From: Chryseobacterium indologenes
GTDB taxonomy: Bacteria; Bacteroidota; Bacteroidia; Flavobacteriales; Weeksellaceae
Assembly: GCF_018362995.1 (NCBI RefSeq)
Contig: NZ_CP074372.1
Coordinates: 186,001-250,000 of the forward strand
Direction of reading: 5' to 3'
DNA: 64,000 bases
Shown here one piece after another: positions 9,395 to 18,289 of this stretch (position 1 is the stretch's first letter; every line of letters begins with the position of its first letter). The translations under genes and the position numbers were made by a program. The notes below the pieces were generated by a model. It saw only the letters and a program-made list of their open reading frames with translations, had not been told where the DNA came from and searched no databases.

Positions 9395-9895
9395 TTAGTG
9401 ACGGAAGCTGAACAGCTTAATGCAAAGAGGAATAAAGCCAATTGAAACGGCAATATAAATAGCTACCCGCACATAATTCAGGGTTTTCCAAAGTGATATT
9501 CTGGATATTATTTCTTCTAAAATGGAAGAGGATGCTGCCAAATTTTGAAACTGTATAATATTAGGTGCAAAAAAGGCCAGCGTCCAGACTCTTACTGCTG
9601 CATGAATAATGAATAAAACCAAAAGCCAGTTCCTTACCGGATCAATTTTCCAGCAAAAAATAATAGCAAGAATGAAAGCGATTTCGTGAAGAGAATGAAG
9701 AATGATCCAGAAAAATTTCAGACTTGCTCCTTTTCCATCCTGAAGAAATTTTAATGTGTCGGGTGGGGAAGAAGTCCATTTAGGCACAAATACAAGAGTT
9801 TCGAAAATCTGTGCGCCATTCATAAGGAAATAAAGCAGTGTAGTAATGCAAAGCCATATTTCTGCGCGGGTAATTGAGATGGGTAAACTTTCCAT
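9395..9895 (-). CDS. Four-helix integral membrane protein of unknown function
   Basis: 166 residues with four hydrophobic helices (about residues 12-35, 58-82, 88-110 and 138-160). I do not recognise the family with confidence. The gene starts 12 bases after the MarR gene stop on the same strand, so the pair is one operon and MarR probably controls it. Its last residues are KLFSFRH. A role in detoxification or envelope stress would fit a MarR partner but is a guess. Confidence 0.75.
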   Translation of the reverse strand: MESLPISITRAEIWLCITTLLYFLMNGAQIFETLVFVPKWTSSPPDTLKFLQDGKGASLKFFWIILHSLHEIAFILAIIFCWKIDPVRNWLLVLFIIHAAVRVWTLAFFAPNIIQFQNLAASSSILEEIISRISLWKTLNYVRVAIYIAVSIGFIPLCIKLFSFRH

Positions 9896-9907
9896 GGTTT
9901 TATTTTT

Positions 9908-10363
9908 TTATGGGTTGTTTAAATGTTCTGCAGTTTCTTTCATAAGAATAGTTGCCTCTCTGAAATATCTCTCAATGGATTCTATTTCCTTTTGAGAAAA
10001 TGTAGCAATGAGACTCAGTGTCTTTTGTTGCAGCTCATCGAAAATAGGACCCAATAATTTCATGCTGTTCTCAACATTTGGAATGATGATTACTTTTCTT
10101 CGGTCTTCCTTGATAAACTGTCTCTTAAGAAGATCCTTTTTCTCCAGCCTGTCTATCAATCCTGTTACTGCACCTGTCGTAAGGCCTGTTAACTTTGAAA
10201 TTTCCCCTGCTGTTATAGAGTCATACTTCAGAATAAGTCCCAGATACTTATGGTCAGCACTGGAAAGACCTGCTTTTCTGGCAATAGCTTCGTGCATAAA
10301 AATTGAAGCATCAGAATACGATCTGCTGGCTTCGCGAAAATTCTGTATACTATTTTTAGCCAT
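9908..10363 (-). CDS. MarR family transcriptional regulator
   Basis: 151 residues. The winged helix region is clear: ITAGEISKLTGLTTGAVTGLIDRLEKKDLL, followed by the wing FIKEDRRKVIII with the conserved D-R-R. Flanking helices serve dimerisation. It heads a two-gene operon with the membrane protein. Two palindromes upstream (10385-10403 and 10419-10438) are natural self-control operators. Ligand unknown. Confidence 0.92.
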   Translation of the reverse strand: MAKNSIQNFREASRSYSDASIFMHEAIARKAGLSSADHKYLGLILKYDSITAGEISKLTGLTTGAVTGLIDRLEKKDLLKRQFIKEDRRKVIIIPNVENSMKLLGPIFDELQQKTLSLIATFSQKEIESIERYFREATILMKETAEHLNNP

Positions 10364-10384
10364 CGATTTAATTTAATTGCTAAT

Positions 10385-10403
10385 TATCTTAGTTGCTAAG
10401 ATA
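10385..10403. promoter_or_regulatory. Candidate MarR operator 1
   Basis: TATCTTAG and CTAAGATA form a perfect 8 bp inverted repeat around TTG, 22 bases upstream of the marR start. The size and placement fit MarR boxes. Confidence 0.5.
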
Positions 10404-10418
10404 TATTATATATTTGAT

Positions 10419-10438
10419 TCATCAAAATATTTTGATGA
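10419..10438. promoter_or_regulatory. Candidate MarR operator 2
   Basis: A 20 bp perfect palindrome centred on AATATT (half site TCATCAAAAT), 56 bases upstream of the marR start. It differs from the first palindrome, so only one of the two may be the true MarR site. Confidence 0.45.
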
Positions 10439-10573
10439 CCAAAAAACTGGCTCACTTGTCAATTCCCATTATTTCATTGATTTTTATCAGAAAAAATAAT
10501 TAACGTAATTAATTTATAAACAGGTGTTTGACTTTTTGACTGTGAATTTTATTATAAAAAGGCCTGGAAAAGT

Positions 10574-10603
10574 TTGGAATTTAAGACTGTTTTTCTATCT
10601 TTG
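10574..10603 (+). promoter_or_regulatory. Flavobacterial promoter of tRNA-Lys
   Basis: TTG (10574-10576), an exact 19-base spacer and TATCTTTG (10596-10603) match TTG-N19-TAnnTTTG. It is about 45 bases upstream of the tRNA. A small hairpin (TCCCTT/AAGGGA, 10607-10623) lies in the leader. Confidence 0.75.
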
Positions 10604-10646
10604 CAGTCCCTTAAACAAAGGGATTTACTTGAAAAAGTAAGTGGCC

Positions 10647-10719
10647 GACTCGGTAGCTCAGCTGGTAGAGCAATACACTTTTAATGTATGGGTCCTGGGT
10701 TCGAATCCCAGCCGGGTCA
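10647..10719 (+). tRNA. tRNA-Lys (anticodon TTT)
   Basis: A full 73-nt cloverleaf can be drawn: acceptor GACTCGG/CCGGGTC, D stem GCTC/GAGC, anticodon stem ATACA/TGTAT with loop CTTTTAA, 5-base variable loop, T stem CTGGG/CCCAG with TTCGAAT loop. The CCA end is not encoded. A flavobacterial promoter lies upstream and a strong terminator downstream. The 3' part of the gene is the attachment end of the recombinase element that follows. Confidence 0.97.
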
Positions 10720-12250
10720 CTTGTTGGGACAAATCTAAAAAAGATAGATTTGTCCCATTTTTTTTACCATTTAATTTGTTGGTATCCTGATAGATAAGTT
10801 CGACTGCTGAATTCATTCTTAGAGTTCGATGTCGTGTTCCGTCAAAAACCAAAAAATCAGGGAATATCGAACTTATGATATGTCTTTTTTCTTCTGTATT
10901 CCCCTTCTGATAGCGTATGTCAAGATTAGCAATCTTTTTTAGCCCAGACTTAAATAGGTCTTTGATTTCGGTGTTTACAGAAGATAAATTATTCAATCTT
11001 ACTTCTAATTGTTCAATTTTTTCAGTGGTATATTTTTTCAGAAAAATATACTCATCAGCTTCAATACCACCATCAATCTTTTGGATAAGAGCTTTCCTTT
11101 TACGATTGTTTAATTCTGCAATTTGATTTAATATATTCGTTCTTTCTGCGTTTTGAGTTTTCGTTTGTGCATTAAAATCTTCAGTGAATGCTTCTATAAA
11201 AACATCAATCATTCCTTTTTTAGGTATTAAGGATTTAAGTTGTTTGAGAAAAACATCATTAGCAATTTCTGCTTTAAATCGGACACCACATGAGCTTGAA
11301 CAGTGATAATAGTTGTAATAGACTCCCATCTTTCCTTTTGATGCACTTCCGGTGAGCATTTTACCACATTTATTACATTTCAAGAATCCTCGTAGAGGTA
11401 GGTTGTCAATTGAAACTACCTTTGGCTTGATTTTTCTCTTCCTTCCATCAAGTATTTGCTGAACTTCATTGAACATACTTTCGGTTATGAGTGGTTCATG
11501 CTGTCCCAAAACAAAATGTGCTTTTTCATCTTTATGAGCCGGGATAAATATTTTTCCGCAATACAGCGGGTTTCTTAAAGCGACCCAAAAATTATTTTTA
11601 CTGAATCTGTATTTGCCATCTGTTCTAAAGCGCAGCATTTTCCATATTTGTTCAGTATTGTAATTGTTCAGAATAATCTGTTCAAAGGCCCATTTTAATA
11701 AAGGTCCTTCGACTTCATGTATACCGATATATTTCTTATTATCTTCTGTTATTTTATTGCTATAGCCTAAAGGTGCTGTCCCCATATATCAGCCTTCTTT
11801 TTTAGCACGTCTCATTCCGTAAAAAGTGTTCAGTGATCTACGATCATTTTCTACTTCAGGAGTGGCAAGATAAAAAGCGAGCATTATCTTGTTTTCTGGA
11901 ATGTCAAAATCAAGGGGTTGTTCAATGGCTTCGGGCTCTACGCTAAAGGAGCGTAGCAGATTGATCATTTGGTATGCATCACCAGCATTACGGCTAAACC
12001 TATCCCATTTTGTGAATAGTAATAGTGAAGCAGTTGTATTCTTTTTTATTTTCCGTAGTGCTACTAAGTACTTTTGCCACTCAGGTCTATTAAAGGTTTT
12101 AGCTGAATAATCTTCAATGTAAACATTCCTTATTGTGATACCTTTGATTTCACAGTACTTTCTCAAACGATCTTCCTGATCTCGTTGAGAGTATCCTTTA
12201 TCTGCTTGTTCATCTGTAGATACACGTATATATAAGTCAGCTTGTCTCAT
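10658..12250 (-). pseudogene. Large serine recombinase interrupted by one in-frame TGA
   Basis: Two adjacent minus-strand frames are halves of one gene. The first (12250 to 11789, 153 residues) is the resolvase catalytic domain: YIRVSTDEQADKGYS with the nucleophile Ser, and KWDRFSRNAGDAYQM. It ends at TGA 11791-11789. The second (11785 to 10658) stays in the same frame and carries the recombinase domain (MGTAPLGYSNK), a zinc ribbon (CNKCGKMLTGS then CSSSCG) and a coiled-coil region. In family members the join reads like KKEGRYMGTAP, so the stop probably replaced an Arg codon by one base change. The last 20 codons are antisense tRNA-Lys. The element is therefore probably fixed in place. A sequencing error or read-through cannot be excluded. 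Confidence 0.85.
10725..10766 (+). terminator. Rho-independent terminator of tRNA-Lys
   Basis: A perfect 12 bp stem (TGGGACAAATCT at 10725-10736 with 10746-10757) and a run of T residues follow the tRNA by 5 bases. The same DNA read on the minus strand codes for part of the recombinase C-terminus. Confidence 0.9.
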
Positions 12251-12260
12251 AACATCAGCA

Positions 12261-12446
12261 TTATTGTTTGGGATTCATAAAATCCAAATCACGTCCACTA
12301 AGATACTGATTTACTGCAATATTAGCAATTGCCTTAATAAAGCTGAGTATTGCCTTAGCCTCTTCGATATTTACAATTGTTCCTTTTTCTTTCAGGACTT
12401 TAACTACTTTTTCAGGAGTTAGTTCTGTTACCTCTTCTCTTTTCAT
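12261..12446 (-). CDS. Small protein upstream of the recombinase, unknown function
   Basis: The frame is open from 12563, but ATG 12446 follows a strong GGAGG four bases upstream (ATGGAGGTAAG) and gives a 61-residue protein beginning MKREEVTELTPEKVVKVLKE. It is hydrophilic and helical with no recognised domain. It ends 10 bases before the recombinase start, so it belongs to the same element and transcript. A strong Shine-Dalgarno is rare in this window and may mark foreign origin. It could be a recombinase accessory or directionality protein; that is a guess. Confidence 0.65.
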   Translation of the reverse strand: MKREEVTELTPEKVVKVLKEKGTIVNIEEAKAILSFIKAIANIAVNQYLSGRDLDFMNPKQ

Positions 12447-12814
12447 CTTACCTCCATTTACCCTTAAATTATAGAATAAAGGTTTTAAAATTACGAGATG
12501 ATTTTGTTTGTCCGTAGGAGGTCTTATTTGGCAATTGTATATAATCGAATTAAGAAGGAACAAAGGATAAAAACTCCTTCTATAAATGAATATGAATTTT
12601 TGTTAGCCCCAACGGATGATTTCTCGAATTTTTTTAAAGAAGATTTATTGAAAATAGAAAGTATATATGAATTATCTTTAGTCATGACCTATTGATATGT
12701 ACACATTGTTTTTTACGGATTCTTTGTAATTGCTTGATATATAGTTCAACAGGATGGAGCAGGATGCTCAATATTGGTTTTGTGGATAGATTAGTTAATA
12801 CAAAATTAATATTT
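12447..12814. other. Gap between the relic element and the pectate lyase gene
   Basis: AT-rich. A plus-strand frame at 12498-12695 (65 codons, ending ELSLVMTY) looks like a gene remnant rather than a real gene: no ribosome site, no recognised domain. No copy of the tRNA-Lys 3' end was seen here, so the far attachment site of the element is not located. The promoter of the following lyase must lie in its 3' part; no clean TAnnTTTG was found. Confidence 0.45.
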
Positions 12815-15800
12815 ATGAAAAATAAATCTTTACTGTTTAAATCATCTCTTAAATCTTTATTGTTTTGTGGATTAACATTATCCACTGTTGATTTGAGTGC
12901 TCAGACATTAGCATTTCCTGAAGCAACCGGTTTTGGAAGATATACTACAGGAGCAAGAGGGGTAGCAAATCCTCAGATCTATCTGGTTACCAATTTAAAT
13001 GACAGCGGCCCGGGTTCATTCCGTGACGCGGTAAGTCAGCCGGGTCGGTTTGTTATATTTAAAGTGGGAGGTATTGTTAACTTACAATCAATTGTTGCTG
13101 TGGCGGCTAATACTACAATTGCCGGACAAACCGCTCCCGGAGAAGGAATTGTATTTTTGGGACCCAGAGTATCATTTACAGGAGCCAATAATACGATTGC
13201 GAGATATCTTCGTATCCGTTATGGCGGGACATCTCAAAATCAGGATGCATCAGGAATAGCCAACGGGGCCAATATCATTTTAGATCATATGACTTTTACA
13301 TGGGGTACAGATGAAGTATTCTCGGTTAACTGGGATAACAACGGCACAAGTCCCGATAATATAACGATTCAGAATTCTATTATAGGACAAGGAATGCACC
13401 GTCATAATCATTCTGCGGGAGGATTAATGCAGCCTCCACCAGGGGGGAAGATCAGCTTAATCGGGAATTTATATATCTGTAATAAAACCCGTAATAATAA
13501 AATAAAAGGAATCAACGAGTTTGTAAATAATGTAGTTTACAACTGGGGTAATTATGGAAATACCTATGGCCACACCCAATCCGGGGAGGCATACATCATG
13601 GGAGGAGATTCGGCAGGAAGCTCTTTTGCCAATATTATTAACAATTATTTTATCGGAGGTCCCAATACGAGCAATACGGTTACCACACCTTTTAGCGTAG
13701 GAAATGCCAATTTCAATTTATATGGTTCCGGTAATTATTTTGACAATAATAAAAATGGTGTATTAGATGGAGCCGCAGTTCCTCAAAGCTTAGTGGGTTA
13801 CCCTGTCGGAGATCCGGCCGCCATAATGGCTACTCCGTATGATTATCCGATGAAAACCCCTGCATTAACTGCTCAGGAGGCATACAATAATATTGTTACA
13901 AGTGTGGGAGCATCATATCCAAGACGTGATCAGGTAGATGGTCTAATGATTTCAGATTTAATGTCGAAAGGTACAACAGCTACTTATGTGTATGTACAAA
14001 CTGATTTAACAGCCCAATTTGGTTTTACTAATGGTGGTGCAGGGCACGTTTACGGTGCGCCGGCTCCTCTGGATACGGACAATGACGGGATGCCTGATGC
14101 ATGGGAAACGGCCAATGGACTAAATCCAAATGTCTTCGATGCTTTGGCAGTAAGCACAACACATGCTCCGTATTTGAATATTGAGGTTTATATCAATAGT
14201 TTACCCAATACAGTTCCTCCGGATTTCATTATTCCGCCTACAAATGTGAATTTTACCAATACAATCACAACTACAGGAACTTCACCTTCAAGCTCTTTAA
14301 CTGTTAATTGGAACGATAATGCGACAAATGAAACTCATTATATTGTAGAACGTTCTTCCGATGGTACGAATTTTACTGTCATTGCAACCTTGGGGGCGAA
14401 TGCAACAAGTTATAATGAAATTGGTTTAACGCCTGATACTCAATATTATTACAGAGTTAAAGCAACAAATGCAACAGAATCTTCAGTTTACACATCAGAT
14501 ACATCAGTAACCACACCACCAATCCCGTCAGCTCCGGCAAAAGCAAATAACCCGATTCCTTCAACTGGCAATAATAATGTTGAGTTGAACGGTGGAAACC
14601 TGCTTTTAAAATGGAATGGAAGTCCAAATACAACAATGTATACAGTTTATTTTGGAACAGATCCTTCAAATTTAAGCAGTATTGCAACTGTACCTTATTC
14701 TACTTCACCCGCATACCAGTTTAATAATTTAAATCCGGCAATAAATTACCATTGGAGAATTGATGCGTCCAATACTCTTGGCACTGCTGTGGGAGATGTA
14801 TGGAATTTCCGTGCACTGACTCCGGGTATTGTCGGCAACTGGCCATTTGCGGAAGCTCCTTCCGCTGGTGAGCAAATTGCAGACATAACGTCTTTTGCTA
14901 ATCATGGAGTATTAGATACAGCTTATGACAATGCCAATGTAAGAATACCGGGAAAAGAAAACAACGCCCTTGATCTGGCAACGTCGTCCGGTAATATGTA
15001 CATCGCCAGTATTCCTCATCAGAATCATATTTTATTTGATAATCATTCGTTTACTGTTTCATTTTGGATGAAGACACCAATCAGTATGATACCATCGTCT
15101 TCATCTGCAAGTCTTTATATATTATGTAAAGGTTCTTTCACTAAAAATACGGCAACAGGAGCCACAGGGAAACGTTTTAATATAGAAATTAAAGGAGGCC
15201 AGCTGCGATATGCTATTGATGATGACATTACGAAAAAAGAAATCACATCACCTATTGCCAATTATTTTACTGGTAACTGGGTACATGTTGTGATTCAGAG
15301 GGATATTGCCGCACATAAAATGAGAATTTTCACCAATGGCGCTTTAATCACTGAAGGAGATGAAACTTCAGTTACGGGTATTGGTGAAGCAAGTGATCTG
15401 ATCATCGGGAATATAGGTGAGCTTGAGTTTTTGTCAACCGCCAATGCTCCGGCTCCCTATAAAGGAGCATTCGACGAACTTAAGTTGTACAATTATGCTT
15501 TATCTCCAACAGAAATATATACTTTATACAATCAGGACGTGTTGGGTAATGATGAATTCAGCATCAGCAAAAATGTTGGAACAGTATATCCGAATCCTGC
15601 AAAAGACCAGATTTTCATTACGCTTCCAGAATATAAAAAATCCAGTTTAACAGCAACAATTATTGATCTGACAGGAAAAATCGTTGTCAAAGAAAAGATT
15701 AATGCTGATGGAAACGGAGTCTTTACATTAAATATTGCAGACAAAAAAGCCTCAGGAAACTATATTCTTAATGTTTCAGGAGAAGATTTGAATAGTAATT

Positions 15801-15820
15801 TTAAAATTATTATTAAATAA
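12815..15820 (+). CDS. Secreted PL1 pectate lyase with Fn3, LamG and T9SS sorting domains
   Basis: The frame opens at 12692, but ATG 12815 begins a signal peptide (MKNKSLLFKSS to VDLSAQ) and gives 1001 residues. Order: PL1-type beta-helix lyase (about 30-440; FPEATGFGRYTTGARG, then the RYGGTSQ and DHMTFTWGTDE rungs), a calcium-type DTDNDGMPDAWE loop near 420, two Fn3 domains (about 473-569 and 575-668), a LamG/concanavalin domain (about 672-895) and a type A T9SS C-terminal signal (VYPNPAKDQIFITLPEY to the end, about 920-1001). It should be exported by the type IX system and act outside the cell on homogalacturonan. It is the only T9SS protein among the pectinases here. Confidence 0.9.
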   Translation: MKNKSLLFKSSLKSLLFCGLTLSTVDLSAQTLAFPEATGFGRYTTGARGVANPQIYLVTNLNDSGPGSFRDAVSQPGRFVIFKVGGIVNLQSIVAVAANTTIAGQTAPGEGIVFLGPRVSFTGANNTIARYLRIRYGGTSQNQDASGIANGANIILDHMTFTWGTDEVFSVNWDNNGTSPDNITIQNSIIGQGMHRHNHSAGGLMQPPPGGKISLIGNLYICNKTRNNKIKGINEFVNNVVYNWGNYGNTYGHTQSGEAYIMGGDSAGSSFANIINNYFIGGPNTSNTVTTPFSVGNANFNLYGSGNYFDNNKNGVLDGAAVPQSLVGYPVGDPAAIMATPYDYPMKTPALTAQEAYNNIVTSVGASYPRRDQVDGLMISDLMSKGTTATYVYVQTDLTAQFGFTNGGAGHVYGAPAPLDTDNDGMPDAWETANGLNPNVFDALAVSTTHAPYLNIEVYINSLPNTVPPDFIIPPTNVNFTNTITTTGTSPSSSLTVNWNDNATNETHYIVERSSDGTNFTVIATLGANATSYNEIGLTPDTQYYYRVKATNATESSVYTSDTSVTTPPIPSAPAKANNPIPSTGNNNVELNGGNLLLKWNGSPNTTMYTVYFGTDPSNLSSIATVPYSTSPAYQFNNLNPAINYHWRIDASNTLGTAVGDVWNFRALTPGIVGNWPFAEAPSAGEQIADITSFANHGVLDTAYDNANVRIPGKENNALDLATSSGNMYIASIPHQNHILFDNHSFTVSFWMKTPISMIPSSSSASLYILCKGSFTKNTATGATGKRFNIEIKGGQLRYAIDDDITKKEITSPIANYFTGNWVHVVIQRDIAAHKMRIFTNGALITEGDETSVTGIGEASDLIIGNIGELEFLSTANAPAPYKGAFDELKLYNYALSPTEIYTLYNQDVLGNDEFSISKNVGTVYPNPAKDQIFITLPEYKKSSLTATIIDLTGKIVVKEKINADGNGVFTLNIADKKASGNYILNVSGEDLNSNFKIIIK

Positions 15821-15862
15821 AAGGAATTACCAAAGTTTAATTTCATTCCTATTCAAAAAGAG

Positions 15863-15895
15863 TCCTTTCAAATTATTTTGAAAGGATTTTCTTTA
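15863..15895 (+). terminator. Terminator after the T9SS pectate lyase
   Basis: Stem TCCTTTCAAA (15863-15872) pairs with 15877-15886 across TTAT and is followed by a T-rich tract. Confidence 0.8.
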
Positions 15896-16018
15896 ATTAT
15901 AAATGGTATTTCAAATATTTTTCTAAATCAACCTGTTAGATTTAAAATTTGATTATTTTTTTGATGTTCATAAGAAACTTATCATTATTTTTGATTTTTA
16001 CAACTCAATTGAATAATT

Positions 16019-17200
16019 ATGTTCAGATCAAAATTTTTAATTTTCGGATTTACTTGTGCAATCGTTTGCGCTAGTTCTTTTCTGAAAGCACAAAATTCTA
16101 TTCAGGTAAAAAATACATTGAATTTTTCAAGAAATGAAGTCGTTTCAATACCTGTTTCTCAATTAGCTCCTTTTCTACGTAGAAACAGTGAATCTGACCT
16201 CAGGATAAAAGATAGTGGTAAAAACATTCTGCCCATCCAATGGATCGACTATGATGGAGACGGAAAAAATGACGAATTGCTTTTTCAGGTGAATATTGAA
16301 GCTAAAAAAGCAAATACTTATACCATTATTGCAGATGCTACAATTCCAATTCCTGAAAGCAAAACTTCAACATATTCAAGATTAGTTCCTGAAAGAGCAG
16401 ACGATTATGCGTGGGAAAATAATAAAATAGCATTCCGTGTTTATGGCCCGAAAGGTCAGAAAGAAGCACTGGAAGGGATAAAAGGAAGCACGCTATCCAG
16501 TGGAGTTGATATCTGGCTGAAAAGAACAGATAAGCCAGTGATCAACAAATGGTATAAAGGCTATCAGACAGATCCGTTGTACTATCACAAAGATACGAGA
16601 GGCGAGGGGTATGATCCTTACCAGGTTGGAGACAGCCGCGGAACAGGTGGAATCGGGATTTGGGTGAATGAAAAGCTTCAGGTGTCACAAAATTTTGTAA
16701 GTTCTAAAACCATTGCGGAAGGTCCTTTAAGAACGGTTTTTGAATTAACCTACAATCCGTGGAGTGAATTCGGAGTAAAAGAAACAAAACGAATTTCTCT
16801 TGATCTGGACTCCAATTTTTCAAAGTTTGAATCCAATTTCCAGGCTGAAAAGCAGGTTCCGAATTATACAATCGGAATTACTTTACATAAAAACGAAGGT
16901 GAAACAAAACTGAACGACAAAAGCGGATATTATTTGCACTGGGAAAAAATTGATGATGCTTTTGTAGGTGAAGGAGTTGTAGTGGATCCTGAAATTGTTG
17001 AAAAATCTGTTGCCCTTAAATCCGAAACTCCGGACCAAAGCAACCTGTTAGTTGTGACAAAACCTCAAAATAAGCTGATTTATTATGCCGGATTTGCATG
17101 GCAGAAAAGCAGGCAGATTCAGACACAAAAAGATTGGGAAGCTCTATTGCAAAAACAATCTCAGATAATTGCAAACCCATTAATGATTAAAGTCGAATAA
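16019..17200 (+). CDS. DUF4861 family secreted protein
   Basis: 393 residues with a signal peptide ending near SFLKAQ. The body matches DUF4861 (RLVPERADDYAWENNKIAFRVYGP, then YHKDTRGEGYDPYQVGDSRGTGG). I know of no settled biochemical role. It is paired with the PL10 lyase 2 bases downstream, and a second copy (32472-33470) sits beside the GH105 gene. A role in uronic-acid oligosaccharide processing in the periplasm is inferred from these neighbours only. Acidic and aromatic residues in the conserved segments would suit a sugar-active protein. Confidence 0.82.
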   Translation: MFRSKFLIFGFTCAIVCASSFLKAQNSIQVKNTLNFSRNEVVSIPVSQLAPFLRRNSESDLRIKDSGKNILPIQWIDYDGDGKNDELLFQVNIEAKKANTYTIIADATIPIPESKTSTYSRLVPERADDYAWENNKIAFRVYGPKGQKEALEGIKGSTLSSGVDIWLKRTDKPVINKWYKGYQTDPLYYHKDTRGEGYDPYQVGDSRGTGGIGIWVNEKLQVSQNFVSSKTIAEGPLRTVFELTYNPWSEFGVKETKRISLDLDSNFSKFESNFQAEKQVPNYTIGITLHKNEGETKLNDKSGYYLHWEKIDDAFVGEGVVVDPEIVEKSVALKSETPDQSNLLVVTKPQNKLIYYAGFAWQKSRQIQTQKDWEALLQKQSQIIANPLMIKVE

Positions 17201-17202
17201 TA

Positions 17203-18222
17203 ATGAAATTAAAACTTTCAGCAGCTGTCTTTTCCTTAACAACAGCCGTTCTTTCTGCTCAGATTAAAGATACTTTAGCCGAAAAAATGCTGGTATATCA
17301 GCTTCCCATTGGCGGGTGGGGCAAGCAGCTGGACGATAAATCTGTAGTGAATTATAATTTGCCGCTCGATAAGGATCTTTTGAAAAAGATAAAGGCAACG
17401 GGTGACGATCATGCAACCATTGATAATAACGCGACGTCAAGGGAAATTAACGCCTTAATAAAAGCATATTCCACCACAAAAAATCCTGAATATCTGAAAT
17501 CTGCAGAGAAAGGAATTGGTTATCTTCTTTTAATGCAGTATAAAAATGGAGGTTTCCCACAATATTATCCTAATTCTGGATTGTACAGAAAGCAGGTGAC
17601 CTACAATGACAATGCGATGATTAACGCTTTGACGGTTTTGTATAATGTGGCGGAAGGGAAAAATGATTTTGATGCTGTTGATTCTAAATTAAAGGAAAAA
17701 TCAAAAATAGCCGTACAAAAAGGAATTGAATGCATCTTGAAAACTCAGGTTTTACAAAAAGAAACCCCAACAATCTGGGGCGATCAGTACAACGAAATCA
17801 CGCTTCGGCCAGATAAAGCAAGAACTTTTGAACCGATTTCTCTGGCAACAGGAGAATCTGTAGGAATTATAAGATTTTTAATGCTGCAACCCGTAACTCC
17901 GGAAGTTGAAAAATCGATAAAATCTGCTGTAAAATGGTTTAAGCAAAATAAAATTAAAGGCTACAGCTACAATGTTTCAATAGTAAACGGAAAAGCTGTC
18001 CGGACTTTGGCAGAGGATAAAAATTCTGTAATCTGGGCAAGATTTTATGATATTAATAATAACAAACCTCTTTTCGGTGACCGTGACGGAAGCGTAAAAT
18101 ACAACTATAACGAGGTTTCTGAAGAAAGAAGAAACGGCTACAGCTGGTTTGGAGATTTTGCCGATAAGCTGATCAATAAAGAATATCCAAAATGGCTTGA
18201 GAAAAATAAAATTTCTGAATAA
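17203..18222 (+). CDS. PL10 pectate lyase
   Basis: 339 residues, signal peptide ending near AVLSAQ. The alpha/alpha-toroid PL10 family is recognised by DNNATSREINALIKAYSTT, YKNGGFPQYYPNSGLYRKQVTYND and the C-terminal RARFYDINNNKPLFGDRDG-like segment (here IWARFYDINNNKPLFGDRDG). It cleaves de-esterified polygalacturonate by beta-elimination with calcium. It starts 2 bases after the DUF4861 gene, so they are one operon. No T9SS or lipobox is seen, so the enzyme is probably periplasmic. Confidence 0.92.
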   Translation: MKLKLSAAVFSLTTAVLSAQIKDTLAEKMLVYQLPIGGWGKQLDDKSVVNYNLPLDKDLLKKIKATGDDHATIDNNATSREINALIKAYSTTKNPEYLKSAEKGIGYLLLMQYKNGGFPQYYPNSGLYRKQVTYNDNAMINALTVLYNVAEGKNDFDAVDSKLKEKSKIAVQKGIECILKTQVLQKETPTIWGDQYNEITLRPDKARTFEPISLATGESVGIIRFLMLQPVTPEVEKSIKSAVKWFKQNKIKGYSYNVSIVNGKAVRTLAEDKNSVIWARFYDINNNKPLFGDRDGSVKYNYNEVSEERRNGYSWFGDFADKLINKEYPKWLEKNKISE

Positions 18223-18239
18223 CAATTTTAGATTATAAA

Positions 18240-18268
18240 AAAGACTGAGAATTTCTCAGTCTTTCTTG
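18240..18268. terminator. Terminator between PL10 and PL1 genes
   Basis: AAAGACTGAGAA (18240-18251) and its complement (18253-18264) form a hairpin followed by TCTT on the plus strand and an A-rich tract on the other; it can serve both convergent genes. Confidence 0.75.
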
Positions 18269-18289
18269 TTCTAATTTATTGACTAAAAA

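Noticed and set aside
12498..12695. Plus-strand frame of 65 codons near the relic element
   Set aside because: No ribosome site, no recognised domain, and it overlaps the reverse-strand small gene promoter region; recorded only as a possible remnant.
12447..12900. Second copy of the tRNA-Lys 3' end as attR
   Set aside because: Read through by eye on both strands; no duplicate of the GTTCGAATCCC stretch was found.
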